48,560 nucleotides of DNA from Clostridia bacterium (GCA_028720205.1 JAQYLE010000056.1:1-48560), one strand, 5' to 3'. Counted from the first letter of the stretch, positions 23,972 to 31,981 are shown. A program made the numbers and translations. The notes: a model not told the origin generated them from the letters alone.

Positions 23972-24553
23972 ATGGCAGAACAGGAACAACCCAAATGGTA
24001 TATTCTCCATACGTATTCGGGCTACGAAGCGATGGTGAAAGATTCTTTGGAAAAACTTATCGAGAACAACAACCTCGGCGAATATATCACCGATCTGAAA
24101 ATTCCCATGGAACAGGTGATCGAGGAGAAGAACGGCAAGCGTAAGGTGGTGGAAAGAAAACTCCTGCCCTGCTATGTGTTCATCAAGATGATTTACACCA
24201 ACCAGATCTGGTATTACGTAACCAGTACGCGCGGCGTTACGGGGTTTTGCGGGCCGCAGGGTCGACCTATTCCCATGAAAGAGGACGAAGTGCGTAAAAT
24301 GCGTTTGGAAGAGTTTATCTCCGAAGCGGATTTTAAAGTGGGCGATTCCGTATCTATCGAGGAAGGCCCGCTGAAAGGCTTTATCGGTACGGTGAAAGAA
24401 CTCAACGACGCGGCGCAGAAAGCAAAAGTTACCACCAAGATGTTCAACCGCGATACCGACGTGGAAGTGGAATATCTGCAAATCAAGCGTATCGACGCGC
24501 CTATTCCCGATTCCCCCGATTACGAAGAGGAATCTTCCGAAGAGGGAAAATAG
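23972..24553 (+). CDS. nusG: Transcription termination/antitermination protein NusG
   Basis: A 193-residue NusG. The NGN domain (about 8-120) begins PKWYILHTYSGYEAMV and contains LLPCYVFIKM and VTGFCGPQGRPIPM; the KOW domain (about 130-175) has FKVGDSVSIEEGPLKGFIGTV. An acidic tail (DSPDYEEESSEEGK) closes the protein. NusG binds RNA polymerase and couples it to the ribosome or to pausing factors. ATG 23972 has gggaga before it; the longer frame upstream overlaps secE and is not needed. Confidence 0.96.
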   Translation: MAEQEQPKWYILHTYSGYEAMVKDSLEKLIENNNLGEYITDLKIPMEQVIEEKNGKRKVVERKLLPCYVFIKMIYTNQIWYYVTSTRGVTGFCGPQGRPIPMKEDEVRKMRLEEFISEADFKVGDSVSIEEGPLKGFIGTVKELNDAAQKAKVTTKMFNRDTDVEVEYLQIKRIDAPIPDSPDYEEESSEEGK

Positions 24554-24624
24554 GGCAAAGCGCCCGGCAGGCGATCGGCTCGGGAAATAAGCCGATTCCA
24601 TACGATTTTATATTACGTTAAATA

Positions 24625-24678
24625 ATGTGGGAGAGGCGGCAAAACCCAACCGTCGCCTTGTAAATACCACGTAGGAGG
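24625..24678 (+). promoter_or_regulatory. Probable L11-operon leader RNA
   Basis: Two nested helices lie just before rplK: ATGTGG (24625-24630) with CCACGT (24667-24672), and GGCGGC (24635-24640) with GTCGCC (24652-24657). The outer helix directly abuts the aggagg ribosome binding site (24673-24678). A similar GTGG...CCAC-AGGAGG layout is familiar upstream of rplK in other Firmicutes, so ribosomal-protein autoregulation is likely, though the binding protein is not proven. Confidence 0.45.
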
Positions 24679-24686
24679 ATACAGTC

Positions 24687-25112
24687 ATGGCTAAAAAGAT
24701 CACTGCGGTTGTAAAATTACAACTCCCCGCAGGGAAAGCAACTCCGGCGCCCCCCGTAGGTTCCACCCTTGGTCCCTTCGGTATCAATCTGCCCGGATTC
24801 ACAAAGGAATTCAACGCCCAAACCGCCGATAAGGCAGGGTTGATCATTCCCGTCGTCGTTACGATTTATCAGGATCGTTCGTTTACGTTTATCCTGAAAA
24901 CGCCGCCCGCGCCCGTGCTTATCAAAAAGGCTCTGGGTATTGAAACGGCAAGCGCGAAACCCAACTCCGTAAAGGTGGGCAAACTCACCAAAGCGCAGGT
25001 GGAAGAAATTGCGAAGATGAAGATGCCCGACCTCAACTGCACCTCGCTGGAAAGCGCGATGAGCATGGTGGCGGGAACCGCTCGCAGCATGGGCGTGACG
25101 GTTGAGGAATAA
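24687..25112 (+). CDS. rplK: 50S ribosomal protein L11
   Basis: A 141-residue L11 with the usual two domains: [20 protein letters not shown] near the N-terminus (about 22-42) and the 23S rRNA-binding C-terminal part with [20 protein letters not shown] (about 114-134). L11 forms the GTPase-associated centre with L10/L7-L12. Start ATG 24687 behind taggagg. A 54-nt structured leader precedes it and rplA follows after 63 bases. Confidence 0.97.
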   Translation: MAKKITAVVKLQLPAGKATPAPPVGSTLGPFGINLPGFTKEFNAQTADKAGLIIPVVVTIYQDRSFTFILKTPPAPVLIKKALGIETASAKPNSVKVGKLTKAQVEEIAKMKMPDLNCTSLESAMSMVAGTARSMGVTVEE

Positions 25113-25175
25113 AGGAGATAGGCGGCAGGGGTTTAAAAAAAACAAGCCCCGATACCGACCGCCAAAGGAGCAGAC

Positions 25176-25862
25176 ATGAAACACGGAAAAAAATACTCTG
25201 ACAGCGTAAAAGCATTCGATCTTACCAAAACCTACGAAGCGGGCGAAGCGGTAAGCATCGTTTTAGAAACGGCAAAGGCGAAATTCGATGAAACGGTGGA
25301 ACTTCACGTTCGTCTCGGCGTTGATCCCCGTCAGGCGGATCAGCAGGTGCGCGGCGTTCTCGTGTTGCCGCACGGCACAGGCAAAACCAAGAAGGTGCTC
25401 GTTATCGCCAAGGGCGCTAAAGCGGACGCGGCGGTTGCGGCCGGCGCGGATTACGTAGGCGCGGAAGAACTCATCGCCAAAATTCAGAACGAGAATTGGT
25501 TTGATTTCGACGTGATGATCACCACGCCCGATATGATGGGTATGGTAGGTAGAATCGGTCGTGTGCTCGGTCCTAAGGGCTTGATGCCCAACCCCAAGTC
25601 CGGTACCGTTACCATGGACGTGGAAAAGGCGATTAAAGAAGTGAAAGCAGGTAAAGTGGAGTACAGGCTGGATAAAACCGCCATCATTCACTGCCCCATC
25701 GGCAAGAAGAGTTTCGGCAAGGAAAAACTCACCGAAAACTTCACCGCGCTGATGGACGCGATTATTAAGGCGAAACCCGCCAGCGCGAAAGGCACGTACG
25801 TAAAGAGCGCGGTGCTCTCTTCCACAATGGGCCCCGGCGTAAAAGTCGCCGCGAAAGCGTAA
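25176..25862 (+). CDS. rplA: 50S ribosomal protein L1
   Basis: A 228-residue L1. Landmarks are [20 protein letters not shown] (about 40-59), the [20 protein letters not shown] segment (about 118-137) and the [10 protein letters not shown] loop. L1 binds the 23S stalk and in many bacteria represses its own operon. Start behind aaaggag. The gap to rplJ is 306 bases because rplJ-rplL has its own promoter and leader. Confidence 0.97.
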   Translation: MKHGKKYSDSVKAFDLTKTYEAGEAVSIVLETAKAKFDETVELHVRLGVDPRQADQQVRGVLVLPHGTGKTKKVLVIAKGAKADAAVAAGADYVGAEELIAKIQNENWFDFDVMITTPDMMGMVGRIGRVLGPKGLMPNPKSGTVTMDVEKAIKEVKAGKVEYRLDKTAIIHCPIGKKSFGKEKLTENFTALMDAIIKAKPASAKGTYVKSAVLSSTMGPGVKVAAKA

Positions 25863-25959
25863 CGTTTTTTGCGGCATAGAAAAAAGCGCCGGATAAACCG
25901 GAAATACCGAATTAAAACAAAAGAGCCGAAAGAAAAACGCCGTATTCGCGTAAAATCGC

Positions 25960-25989
25960 TTGACTTTTTCAGCGCAGACATGGTAAAAT
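25960..25989 (+). promoter_or_regulatory. Promoter of rplJ-rplL
   Basis: TTGACT (25960-25965), 18 bases, TAAAAT (25984-25989). Confidence 0.7.
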
Positions 25990-25994
25990 AATAT

Positions 25995-26117
25995 CGTTGA
26001 TAAGCCCAAGACGGCAAGTACCGGAAGGTTTGATGGGAAAATTCCCGCTCGCTCAGGCGTATAGATAAGACGGATTTTTTCGCTTGCCTTACGCCTTTGC
26101 GCGTAAGGCGTTTTTTT
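25995..26117 (+). promoter_or_regulatory. L10 leader with attenuator upstream of rplJ
   Basis: The leader contains the conserved L10-leader motif around 26005-26035 (CCCAAGACGGCAAGTACCGG), which mimics the L10-L12 site of 23S rRNA, and ends in a clear intrinsic terminator: GCCTTACGC (26086-26094) pairs with GCGTAAGGC (26101-26109), followed by seven T (26111-26117). Together they form the autoregulatory attenuator by which excess L10 complex cuts rplJ-rplL expression. The 306-base gap between rplA and rplJ is explained by this element and its promoter. Confidence 0.82.
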
Positions 26118-26168
26118 GCCCGGAATGCGTTTCCGGCACGGCTTGAAAATAACACAAGGAGGTAAACC

Positions 26169-26675
26169 ATGTCGAAGAATATCGAAGGAAAGAAGCAAAT
26201 CGTTGAAGAAATCAAACAGAAGATTTCCGCCAGCAAATCGGTAGTTCTTGCCAATTATAACAAGTTGACGGTGCTGGAAGTTACGGCGCTGCGCAACAAG
26301 TTCAAAGCGGCGAACTGCGAATATAAGGTGTATAAAAATACGCTGGTAAGAAAGGCGTTTAACGAACTCGGCGTTACCGATTTCGATAACGACCTGAACG
26401 GAACCACGGCTACGGTGTTCTGTGCGGACGAAACCAGCGGCGCGGCTATTTTTGCCAAAGCCGTAAAGGAAAATCCCGCGCTCAGCGATAAGGTCGCCGC
26501 AAAATGCGCGTATCTTGATAACCGCTATTTAGGCAAAGACGAAGTTACCGCGCTCGCCGCGATTCCTTCCAAGGAAGTGCTCATCGCGAAGATGCTGGGT
26601 TGCTTTCAGTCTTCCATTTCCAAATTCGTTTACGTTCTCGATTCCATCGCGAAGGCGAAAGAAGCGGCGAACTGA
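26169..26675 (+). CDS. rplJ: 50S ribosomal protein L10
   Basis: A 168-residue L10. The N-terminal rRNA-binding domain shows KKQIVEEIKQKISASKSVVL and the LRNKFKAANCEYKVYKNTLV stretch typical of the family; the C-terminal helix (about 140-165) that carries L7/L12 dimers is present. Start behind aaggaggt. It is the first gene downstream of the L10 leader; rplL follows after 128 bases. Confidence 0.97.
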   Translation: MSKNIEGKKQIVEEIKQKISASKSVVLANYNKLTVLEVTALRNKFKAANCEYKVYKNTLVRKAFNELGVTDFDNDLNGTTATVFCADETSGAAIFAKAVKENPALSDKVAAKCAYLDNRYLGKDEVTALAAIPSKEVLIAKMLGCFQSSISKFVYVLDSIAKAKEAAN

Positions 26676-26803
26676 AACGGAAACGCGTAAAAAGCGCGTA
26701 AAAAACGCTTAAACGCAAACAACGCGGCGGGGTCGGGCAACCGCGGCGCGTGAAAAACGATCGCCCGAAAAAAATTATAATAATAACGGAGGAATTTAAA
26801 ACC

Positions 26804-27178
26804 ATGGATGTACAGAAACTCATTGAAGAAGTAAAAGGTATGACCGTTCTCGAACTGAACGAACTCGTTAAAGCGTTGGAAGCGGAATTCGGCGTAAGCG
26901 CTGCCGCTCCCGTAGCCGCCGCAGGCGCTGCCGCTGCCGGTGCGGAGGCTGCTCCCGCCGCGGAAGAAAAGACGGAATTCGACGTTGTGCTTAAAGACAT
27001 CGGACCTAACAAGATCGCCATCATCAAAGTGGTGCGCGAGGCTACGGGGCTCGGTCTTGCGGACGCGAAGAAAGCCGTGGAAGCGATGGGCGTTATCAAA
27101 GAAAACGCGCCCAAAGCGGACGCGGAAGCGTTGGTTGCCAAACTCAAAGAGAACGGCGCTACGGCTGAACTTAAATAA
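26804..27178 (+). CDS. rplL: 50S ribosomal protein L7/L12
   Basis: A 124-residue L7/L12: N-terminal dimerisation domain ([20 protein letters not shown]), an Ala/Gly/Pro-rich hinge (about 30-52) and the C-terminal factor-binding domain with [20 protein letters not shown] and [12 protein letters not shown]. It recruits translational GTPases. ATG 26804 lies behind ggaggaattt; upstream in-frame codons lack a ribosome binding site. A terminator follows at 27194. Confidence 0.97.
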   Translation: MDVQKLIEEVKGMTVLELNELVKALEAEFGVSAAAPVAAAGAAAAGAEAAPAAEEKTEFDVVLKDIGPNKIAIIKVVREATGLGLADAKKAVEAMGVIKENAPKADAEALVAKLKENGATAELK

Positions 27179-27193
27179 GTTTATATATTTGAA

Positions 27194-27232
27194 TAAAAAC
27201 GGCGTTTTGCTTTTTGCAAAGCGCCGTTTTTC
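27194..27232 (+). terminator. Terminator after rplL
   Basis: AAAACGGCG (27196-27204) pairs with CGCCGTTTT (27222-27230), with TTTTGC/GCAAAG extending the stem and T's following; A's upstream make it work in both directions for the convergent XRE gene. Confidence 0.85.
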
Positions 27233-27246
27233 CGTGCCCCAAAAAA

Positions 27247-27603
27247 TTATTTTGTTCTTTCTAAATCGACAACCGCGTCGGCATATGCCTTAATGCGTAT
27301 TTTTCCCTTTTCGCTTGCCGTTCGGTATACGACAAGTAGTTTTTTCTCTTCCGCCGTAGGAAAATCCGCCGTTCTTTCCGCCCGAACCGAAACGTTGCCG
27401 AAGTCGTCCGCCCGCCCTAAAAGATAATCCGTAGAAACTTCGAAATAATCGGCAAGCGCAATCAGCACTTCGTAACCGGGATTCGCTTTGCCCGATTCGA
27501 ACTGCGAAAGAGTGTTGGCGGCAACGTTTATGCTCTTTGCAAGTTGTTTTTGCCGCAGATTATGTTCCTGCCGTAACTCTCTGATTCTTTTTCCGATTTC
27601 CAT
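27247..27603 (-). CDS. XRE-family transcriptional regulator
   Basis: A 118-residue repressor-type protein. Residues 1-65 form a Cro/CI helix-turn-helix: IGKRIRELRQEHNLRQKQLA, then the recognition helix around NVAANTLSQFESGKANPGYE, then LADYFEVSTDYLLGR. The remaining 50 residues are helical with no known domain and may serve dimerisation. Start behind aagggg. Three near-identical palindromes (27621, 27671, 27704) lie in the gap to the divergent zinc-ribbon genes, one over its own promoter and one inside the other promoter, so it most likely represses both itself and those genes. Confidence 0.9.
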   Translation of the reverse strand: MEIGKRIRELRQEHNLRQKQLAKSINVAANTLSQFESGKANPGYEVLIALADYFEVSTDYLLGRADDFGNVSVRAERTADFPTAEEKKLLVVYRTASEKGKIRIKAYADAVVDLERTK

Positions 27604-27620
27604 AATATACCCCTTTATCT

Positions 27621-27716
27621 TCTATATTATAGATAATTTTATCTTTTTTTATTGAATAACGGTTGACAATTCTATATTAAAGATATATAATAACAATAAT
27701 AAATCTATAATACAGA
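27621..27716. promoter_or_regulatory. Three operator palindromes in the XRE/zinc-ribbon intergenic region
   Basis: TCTATA-N-TATAGA-type sites: 27621-27633 (perfect, 6-1-6), 27671-27683 (TCTATATTAAAGA, one mismatch) and 27704-27716 (TCTATAATACAGA, one mismatch). The first overlaps a TATAAT on the minus strand (complement of 27626-27631) for the XRE gene; the second lies between the -35 and -10 boxes of the plus-strand promoter; the third lies just after its start site. Confidence 0.75.
27663..27691 (+). promoter_or_regulatory. Promoter of the zinc-ribbon gene pair
   Basis: TTGACA (27663-27668), 17 bases, TATAAT (27686-27691); an operator palindrome occupies the spacer. Confidence 0.8.
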
Positions 27717-27739
27717 TAAACAAAAGGAGGCAGTAGGAG

Positions 27740-28111
27740 ATGTATTGCAGTAAATGCGGCAAAGAGATTTCGGACGAGGCGTATATGTGCCCGCATTGCG
27801 GAACGATGGTGCGTGATTTACCAAAAGAGGTGGCGGCGGGCGACGGAACGGCGCGCGGGGGCAACGGGGCGCATAACGGTTACCGTAAGACGAACGCTTT
27901 TGCCATTGCGGGGTTTGTGTGCTCTTTTTTATTTGCTTTGCTCGGCTTGATTTTCAGCGTTATGGCAATGAAGCAATGCAGGGAAAGGAACGAAGAGGGA
28001 TACGGACTTGCAAAAGCGGGAATGATTATTTCCATTGTGTCTATGGTACTTAGCGTATTTCTCGGCATAATATACGGGGCGGTATTGGCGTCGGCGTTGA
28101 GTTATATGTAA
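27740..28111 (+). CDS. Zinc-ribbon membrane protein (DUF4190-like)
   Basis: A 123-residue protein. The N-terminus is a zinc ribbon, MYCSKCGKEISDEAYMCPHC (C3-x2-C6, C17-x2-C20), followed by a Gly-rich linker and a two-helix membrane domain of DUF4190 type (FAIAGFVCSFLFALLGLIFS, then GLAKAGMIISIVSMVLSVFL). Start behind ggaggcag. It is first in a two-gene unit under the operator-flanked promoter; the next gene starts 13 bases after its stop and repeats the ribbon. Function unknown; presumably a small membrane protein with a cytosolic metal-binding head. Confidence 0.8.
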   Translation: MYCSKCGKEISDEAYMCPHCGTMVRDLPKEVAAGDGTARGGNGAHNGYRKTNAFAIAGFVCSFLFALLGLIFSVMAMKQCRERNEEGYGLAKAGMIISIVSMVLSVFLGIIYGAVLASALSYM

Positions 28112-28124
28112 TAGGAGTACTGAA

Positions 28125-28541
28125 ATGTATTGCAGTAAATGCGGCAAAGAAATGCCGGACGAAGCGGTGGTGTGTACGGGCTGCGGTTGTCTTTTACATA
28201 AAAAAGAAGTGTCGCAGATGGTAAATAAAGGCGAGGCGCGCGGGAAAATTGATTTTTTGTTGGTTGACGCGGAAAAACAATTGCAAAACAAAGCCGCGTT
28301 GTTTTCTTTCATTGCGTTATGTTGCCTGTGTGTTTCAAGGATATTAACGTATTTTTTCGGACGTACTGTTTTTTCTGCTGTTATTGCAATAGTTTTTTCG
28401 ATTGCGGCAACGGTTACGGGGCTGTTTTCCGCGCTTTTGGGCATTAAGCAAAAAGGCTCGCTTGCGTTGAAATTATTAACAATTCAGATTTTAATCGTTT
28501 CGTTCGCGTGTTTTGTCATTTCAATACAAAATATACTTTGA
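28125..28541 (+). CDS. Zinc-ribbon membrane protein, paralogous N-terminus
   Basis: A 138-residue protein. MYCSKCGKEMPDEAVVCTGC at the N-terminus is a zinc ribbon almost identical to that of the gene before it, at DNA level too (first 24 bases of both genes match closely). The rest has three hydrophobic segments (about 56-74, 80-103 and 115-135). taggag precedes the ATG. The pair therefore probably arose by duplication of the ribbon-coding start onto different membrane domains. A terminator at 28575 closes the unit. Function unknown. Confidence 0.78.
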   Translation: MYCSKCGKEMPDEAVVCTGCGCLLHKKEVSQMVNKGEARGKIDFLLVDAEKQLQNKAALFSFIALCCLCVSRILTYFFGRTVFSAVIAIVFSIAATVTGLFSALLGIKQKGSLALKLLTIQILIVSFACFVISIQNIL

Positions 28542-28574
28542 ACGTTCGGCGAATGTTCCGATTAAATAATCTGT

Positions 28575-28607
28575 AAAAAAATCCGAAAAATTTTTTCGGA
28601 TTTTTTT
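28575..28607 (+). terminator. Terminator after the zinc-ribbon pair
   Basis: AAAAAAATCCGAAAAA pairs with TTTTTTCGGATTTTTTT, a 14-bp or longer A/T-rich stem with T tail. Confidence 0.85.
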
Positions 28608-28619
28608 GTTTTCAAACGG

Positions 28620-28648
28620 TTGACAAGCAAAGAAAAATATGGTATCAT
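28620..28648 (+). promoter_or_regulatory. Promoter of the pyrG leader
   Basis: TTGACA (28620-28625), 17 bases, TATCAT (28643-28648). The transcript would begin near 28654-28656, over 220 bases ahead of pyrG. I found no closer promoter. Confidence 0.75.
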
Positions 28649-28700
28649 TTTCTATGTTTTTAAAAAACACGTTGTTTTTATAAACGTTAATCGAAAAAGC

Positions 28701-28752
28701 AAAGGCGTTTTTTTGGCTGTTGTATACAGGCTAAAAAAAAACGCCTTTTTTT
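28701..28752 (+). terminator. Intrinsic attenuator in the pyrG leader
   Basis: AAAGGCGTTTTTTT (28701-28714) pairs with AAAAAAACGCCTTT (about 28735-28748), with T-run to 28752. It lies between the only visible promoter and pyrG, so pyrG expression needs read-through. The transcript does not begin with GGG, so the CTP-sensing G-reiteration known from Bacillus pyrG does not obviously apply. The 339-base gap 28542-28880 otherwise holds only the upstream terminator and promoter. Confidence 0.7.
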
Positions 28753-28880
28753 ACGGGGCGGCGTTTGAAAAACGGCGCGGCGTTCCGCCGAATCGTAACG
28801 GACTGAAAGCAATCGGTTAACAACGTACCTGTCGCCTTGCGACTTTTTAAATTGAAAACAAACGAAAGGAGAAACCATAT

Positions 28881-30494
28881 ATGACAAAATTCATCTTTGT
28901 AACGGGGGGCGTAGTATCGGGCTTAGGCAAGGGCATTGTGGCGGCGTCGCTGGGCAGACTTTTGAAATCGGCGGGGTATAAAGTGGCGGTGGAAAAATTC
29001 GATCCGTACATGAATATCGACCCGGGCACGCTCAATCCCGTGCAGCACGGCGAGGTGTTCGTGACGGCGGACGGCGCGGAAACAGACCTCGATTTAGGGC
29101 ATTACGAGCGGTTTATCGGCGTGAATTTAACCAAAGATTCTTCGCTGACCAGCGGCAAACTGTATTCTACGGTGCTGAAAAAAGAGCGCGCGGGCGAATA
29201 CGGCGGCAAAACCGTGCAGATCGTGCCGCACGTAACCAACGAAATTAAAAACCATATCCGTCTTGTGGCGAAAAAATCGGGCGCGGACGTAGTGATTACG
29301 GAAATCGGCGGCACCACGGGCGATATCGAAAGTCAGCCGTATCTTGAAGCGTTGCGTCAGTTCCGCGTGGAAGAAGGCGAGGGCAACTGCGCGTTTATTC
29401 ACGTGTGTCTTTTGCCCTATCTCGCCTCGTCGGGTGAATTCAAATCCAAGCCCGTGCAACATTCCGTGCGCGAATTACAGGGGTGCGGTATTCGTCCGGA
29501 CGTAATCATTTTACGTTCCGACAAAGCGCCCGACGAAGAGATTATTGCAAAAGTATCGCTGTTTTGTTCCGTGCCGGAAAGCGCGGTGATTGCTTCCACT
29601 ACGGTAAAGTGTTTGTACGACGCGCCGATAATGCTGTATAAAAACGGGTTGTACTCCGCCGTGGCGGATACGCTTTCCTTAGACGGAAAATGCGATTTAA
29701 GCGGCTGGAAGCAGAAAGTGCAGGCGATGAAATCTTCGAAGAACAAAGTGAAAATCGCCATTGTAGGCAAGTACGTTTCGCTTCGCGATTCGTACATTTC
29801 GCTGGTGGAAGCGGTGCGTCATGCGGCGGGCGAAAACGGCGTAAACGCCGAACTTTTATGGGTAGACAGCGAAACCGTAACAAACGAAAACGCCGGGAAA
29901 AAACTGAAAGAAGCGGACGGAGTAATCGTTCCGGGCGGGTTCGGCACGCGCGGTATCGAAGGTATGATCGCCGCGTGTCGTTTTGCGCGCGAAAACGCCG
30001 TGCCGTATCTCGGCATCTGTTTGGGAATGCAGATTGCGGTGATAGAATTTGCGCGCGACAAAGCGGGCGTTAAAAACGCGACCAGCGGCGAATTTTTAAG
30101 CGAAACGGCGGGCGACGGCTCTGCCGTCATCGATATTCTGCCCGAAAAGAAAGGCAAAAAAATCGGCGGGACCATGCGCCTGGGCGAATACGTCTGCGCG
30201 TTGAAAGAGGGGACGAAAATTTCCGCGGCGTACGGCGGAAAAAGCACGATCCGCGAACGCCACCGCCACAGATACGAATTCAACAACGACTACCGTGAAA
30301 CGCTGGAAAAGGCGGGGCTTACGGTAGGCGGCACTTCGCCCGACGGGCGCATCGTGGAAACGGTGGAAGTGGAAACTCACCCCTTCTTTGTGGGCGTGCA
30401 GTTTCACCCCGAGTTTACCAGCACGCCCGAAACGCCCAATCCGCTCTTTTGCGCGTTTATCGCAAAAGCAAAGGAAAAAGCGGAAAAAGCGTGA
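28881..30494 (+). CDS. pyrG: CTP synthase
   Basis: A 537-residue CTP synthase, which aminates UTP to CTP with glutamine and ATP. The synthetase domain (about 1-267) starts KFIFVTGGVVSGLGKGI with the P-loop and contains EKFDPYMNIDPGT and EIGGTTGDIES. The class I glutamine amidotransferase domain has GGFGTRG, the nucleophile Cys in LGICLGMQ (about 376-383) and the catalytic His/Glu in VQFHPEF near the C-terminus. Length is standard. Start behind aaaggag. It is monocistronic, with an attenuator upstream and a long hairpin terminator downstream. Confidence 0.98.
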   Translation: MTKFIFVTGGVVSGLGKGIVAASLGRLLKSAGYKVAVEKFDPYMNIDPGTLNPVQHGEVFVTADGAETDLDLGHYERFIGVNLTKDSSLTSGKLYSTVLKKERAGEYGGKTVQIVPHVTNEIKNHIRLVAKKSGADVVITEIGGTTGDIESQPYLEALRQFRVEEGEGNCAFIHVCLLPYLASSGEFKSKPVQHSVRELQGCGIRPDVIILRSDKAPDEEIIAKVSLFCSVPESAVIASTTVKCLYDAPIMLYKNGLYSAVADTLSLDGKCDLSGWKQKVQAMKSSKNKVKIAIVGKYVSLRDSYISLVEAVRHAAGENGVNAELLWVDSETVTNENAGKKLKEADGVIVPGGFGTRGIEGMIAACRFARENAVPYLGICLGMQIAVIEFARDKAGVKNATSGEFLSETAGDGSAVIDILPEKKGKKIGGTMRLGEYVCALKEGTKISAAYGGKSTIRERHRHRYEFNNDYRETLEKAGLTVGGTSPDGRIVETVEVETHPFFVGVQFHPEFTSTPETPNPLFCAFIAKAKEKAEKA

Positions 30495-30518
30495 GAAACG
30501 CAATCTGAATTTAAAACA

Positions 30519-30561
30519 GACAAAACGGAAAGAACGCGTCGGCGTTTTTTTCGTTTTGTTT
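30519..30561 (+). terminator. Terminator after pyrG
   Basis: An 18-bp stem with G-U pairs joins ACAAAACGGAAAGAACGC to GCGTTTTTTTCGTTTTGT around a 4-base loop, with T-rich right arm. Confidence 0.75.
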
Positions 30562-30604
30562 ATGTAAAAAAACGTCGTTCGTTCCTTTCGGCATATCTTC
30601 CCGC

Positions 30605-30633
30605 TTGACTTAGGCGCGCTTTTTTGTTATAAT
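30605..30633 (+). promoter_or_regulatory. Promoter of the phospholipid operon
   Basis: TTGACT (30605-30610), 17 bases, TATAAT (30628-30633), about 85 bases ahead of the first start codon. Confidence 0.8.
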
Positions 30634-30718
30634 AAAAGCGCCGTGTGAAAATTCGGCGTCGATTGCGTGTAAATAAAGCGAGGTCGGAGAGTGCGGCGGG
30701 AAAAAGGAGCGCGGAAGA

Positions 30719-31981
30719 ATGAACAAAAAAGTGAAAAAGCATCTGTTCAACGTTTTGTTTGTTCTGGCGTTGCTGGGGCTTACGGTGTATCTGCTTTTAA
30801 AGAGCAATGAAGAACTTTCGTGGGCGGACGTAAAATCGTTTTTTTCGGGTTGCAATCCCCGGTATATCGTAGCGGCGGCGGCGTGCATGCTGATATTTCT
30901 TATTGCCGAAGGGTGCAGTTTAAAGAATATAGCCGGAAGATTAGGCTATAAAATTAAATTCGGATCTTCGCTCGCCTATTCTGCCGCGGACGCCTATTAT
31001 TCGGCTCTGACGCCTTCGGCTACGGGTGGTCAGCCCGCGTCGGCGTACTATATGGTGCGCGACGGCATAGACGCCGGTTCTACCACGTTTATTCTGGTTT
31101 TTAATCTTCTGGGATACACGGCGGCGATTTTCGTTCTGGGAATCGTTGCGTTTCTCGTTTCGGCGTTCACTTCGCAAGGCGGCTGGATATTCTTTGAATT
31201 CAGCGCGTATTCCAAGATATTTATTTTATTCGGGGTTGCCACGCAGGCGTTTTTAATCTGGCTTTTCGTCGCCTGTCTGCGCCGGCCGGGCGCGGTGATG
31301 AAAGCGGGAAACGCGTTGATTTCGTTTCTGGCAAAAATAAAATTAACGAAAAAACCCGAAGCATTGCGTGAAAAACTTTCCGCCATGGTGGAAAAATACC
31401 GCTATTGCGGCGGCGAGATAAAAAAACACCGCGGACTGTTCGTGCAGACGCTTATGTGGAACGTATTGCAACGCGGCGCGCAGGTGGCGATTACGGCTTT
31501 CGTATGCAAAGCCGCCGCGCCTCAGACGGATATGTTGCACGTTTTTGCGTTGCAATGCTTTGTGCTTCTGGGCTATAATTCCATTCCGTTGCCGGGCGGC
31601 TCCGGAATATTCGAATTGCTGTATATGAACGTATTCGCGTCGGAGTTTCCCGCCGCTTTTCTGGTGGTGGCGGTGATGGTGACGCGCGTTATTTCGTATT
31701 ACGGCTGTCTGGTTGTAAGCGGCGTATATACGCTTACGTATCATCTGACGCGGGAAGGCGCAAAAGAAAAATACGCGCAGGTGATAGAGGATATCGCTTC
31801 GATAAAAACGCCGTATTCCGCGGATTTCGAACGCAGCGTGGAAGAGGCGGCAACCCGGGCGGAAGAAGAGGGCGAAAACGAAAAAAATAAGATTGCGTAT
31901 CAGCAAAACGACGACGGTTCGGCAGGGGATTCGGCAGGGGATTCGGCGGACGGTTCGGCGGACGGTTCGGCGGAACGGTAA
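30719..31981 (+). CDS. Lysylphosphatidylglycerol synthase TM-region (UPF0104/flippase-like) protein
   Basis: A 420-residue polytopic membrane protein with about eight hydrophobic helices between residues 8 and 345. It resembles the LPG_synthase_TM (MprF flippase-like) family: YSALTPSATGGQPASAYYM (about 97-115) and NSIPLPGGSGIFELLYMN (about 286-303) are the typical conserved loops. The catalytic aminoacyltransferase domain of MprF is absent, so only a lipid-translocating function is plausible. It is first in an operon with pssA and psd, suggesting it moves phosphatidylserine or phosphatidylethanolamine. The C-terminus ends in a Gly/Ser/Ala/Asp repeat encoded by five 12-base repeats (31916-31975). 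Confidence 0.82.
   Translation: MNKKVKKHLFNVLFVLALLGLTVYLLLKSNEELSWADVKSFFSGCNPRYIVAAAACMLIFLIAEGCSLKNIAGRLGYKIKFGSSLAYSAADAYYSALTPSATGGQPASAYYMVRDGIDAGSTTFILVFNLLGYTAAIFVLGIVAFLVSAFTSQGGWIFFEFSAYSKIFILFGVATQAFLIWLFVACLRRPGAVMKAGNALISFLAKIKLTKKPEALREKLSAMVEKYRYCGGEIKKHRGLFVQTLMWNVLQRGAQVAITAFVCKAAAPQTDMLHVFALQCFVLLGYNSIPLPGGSGIFELLYMNVFASEFPAAFLVVAVMVTRVISYYGCLVVSGVYTLTYHLTREGAKEKYAQVIEDIASIKTPYSADFERSVEEAATRAEEEGENEKNKIAYQQNDDGSAGDSAGDSADGSADGSAER
31916..31975 (+). repeat. Five 12-bp tandem repeats in the 3' end of the flippase-like gene
   Basis: Units GGTTCGGCAGGG, GATTCGGCAGGG, GATTCGGCGGAC, GGTTCGGCGGAC and GGTTCGGCGGAA run in frame and encode a GSAG/DSAD-type tail just before the stop. 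Copy number could vary without frame loss. Confidence 0.85.

Noticed and set aside
28620-28820. 66-codon ORF in the pyrG leader
   Set aside because: Starts inside the -35 box and reads through the attenuator hairpin; no ribosome binding site.
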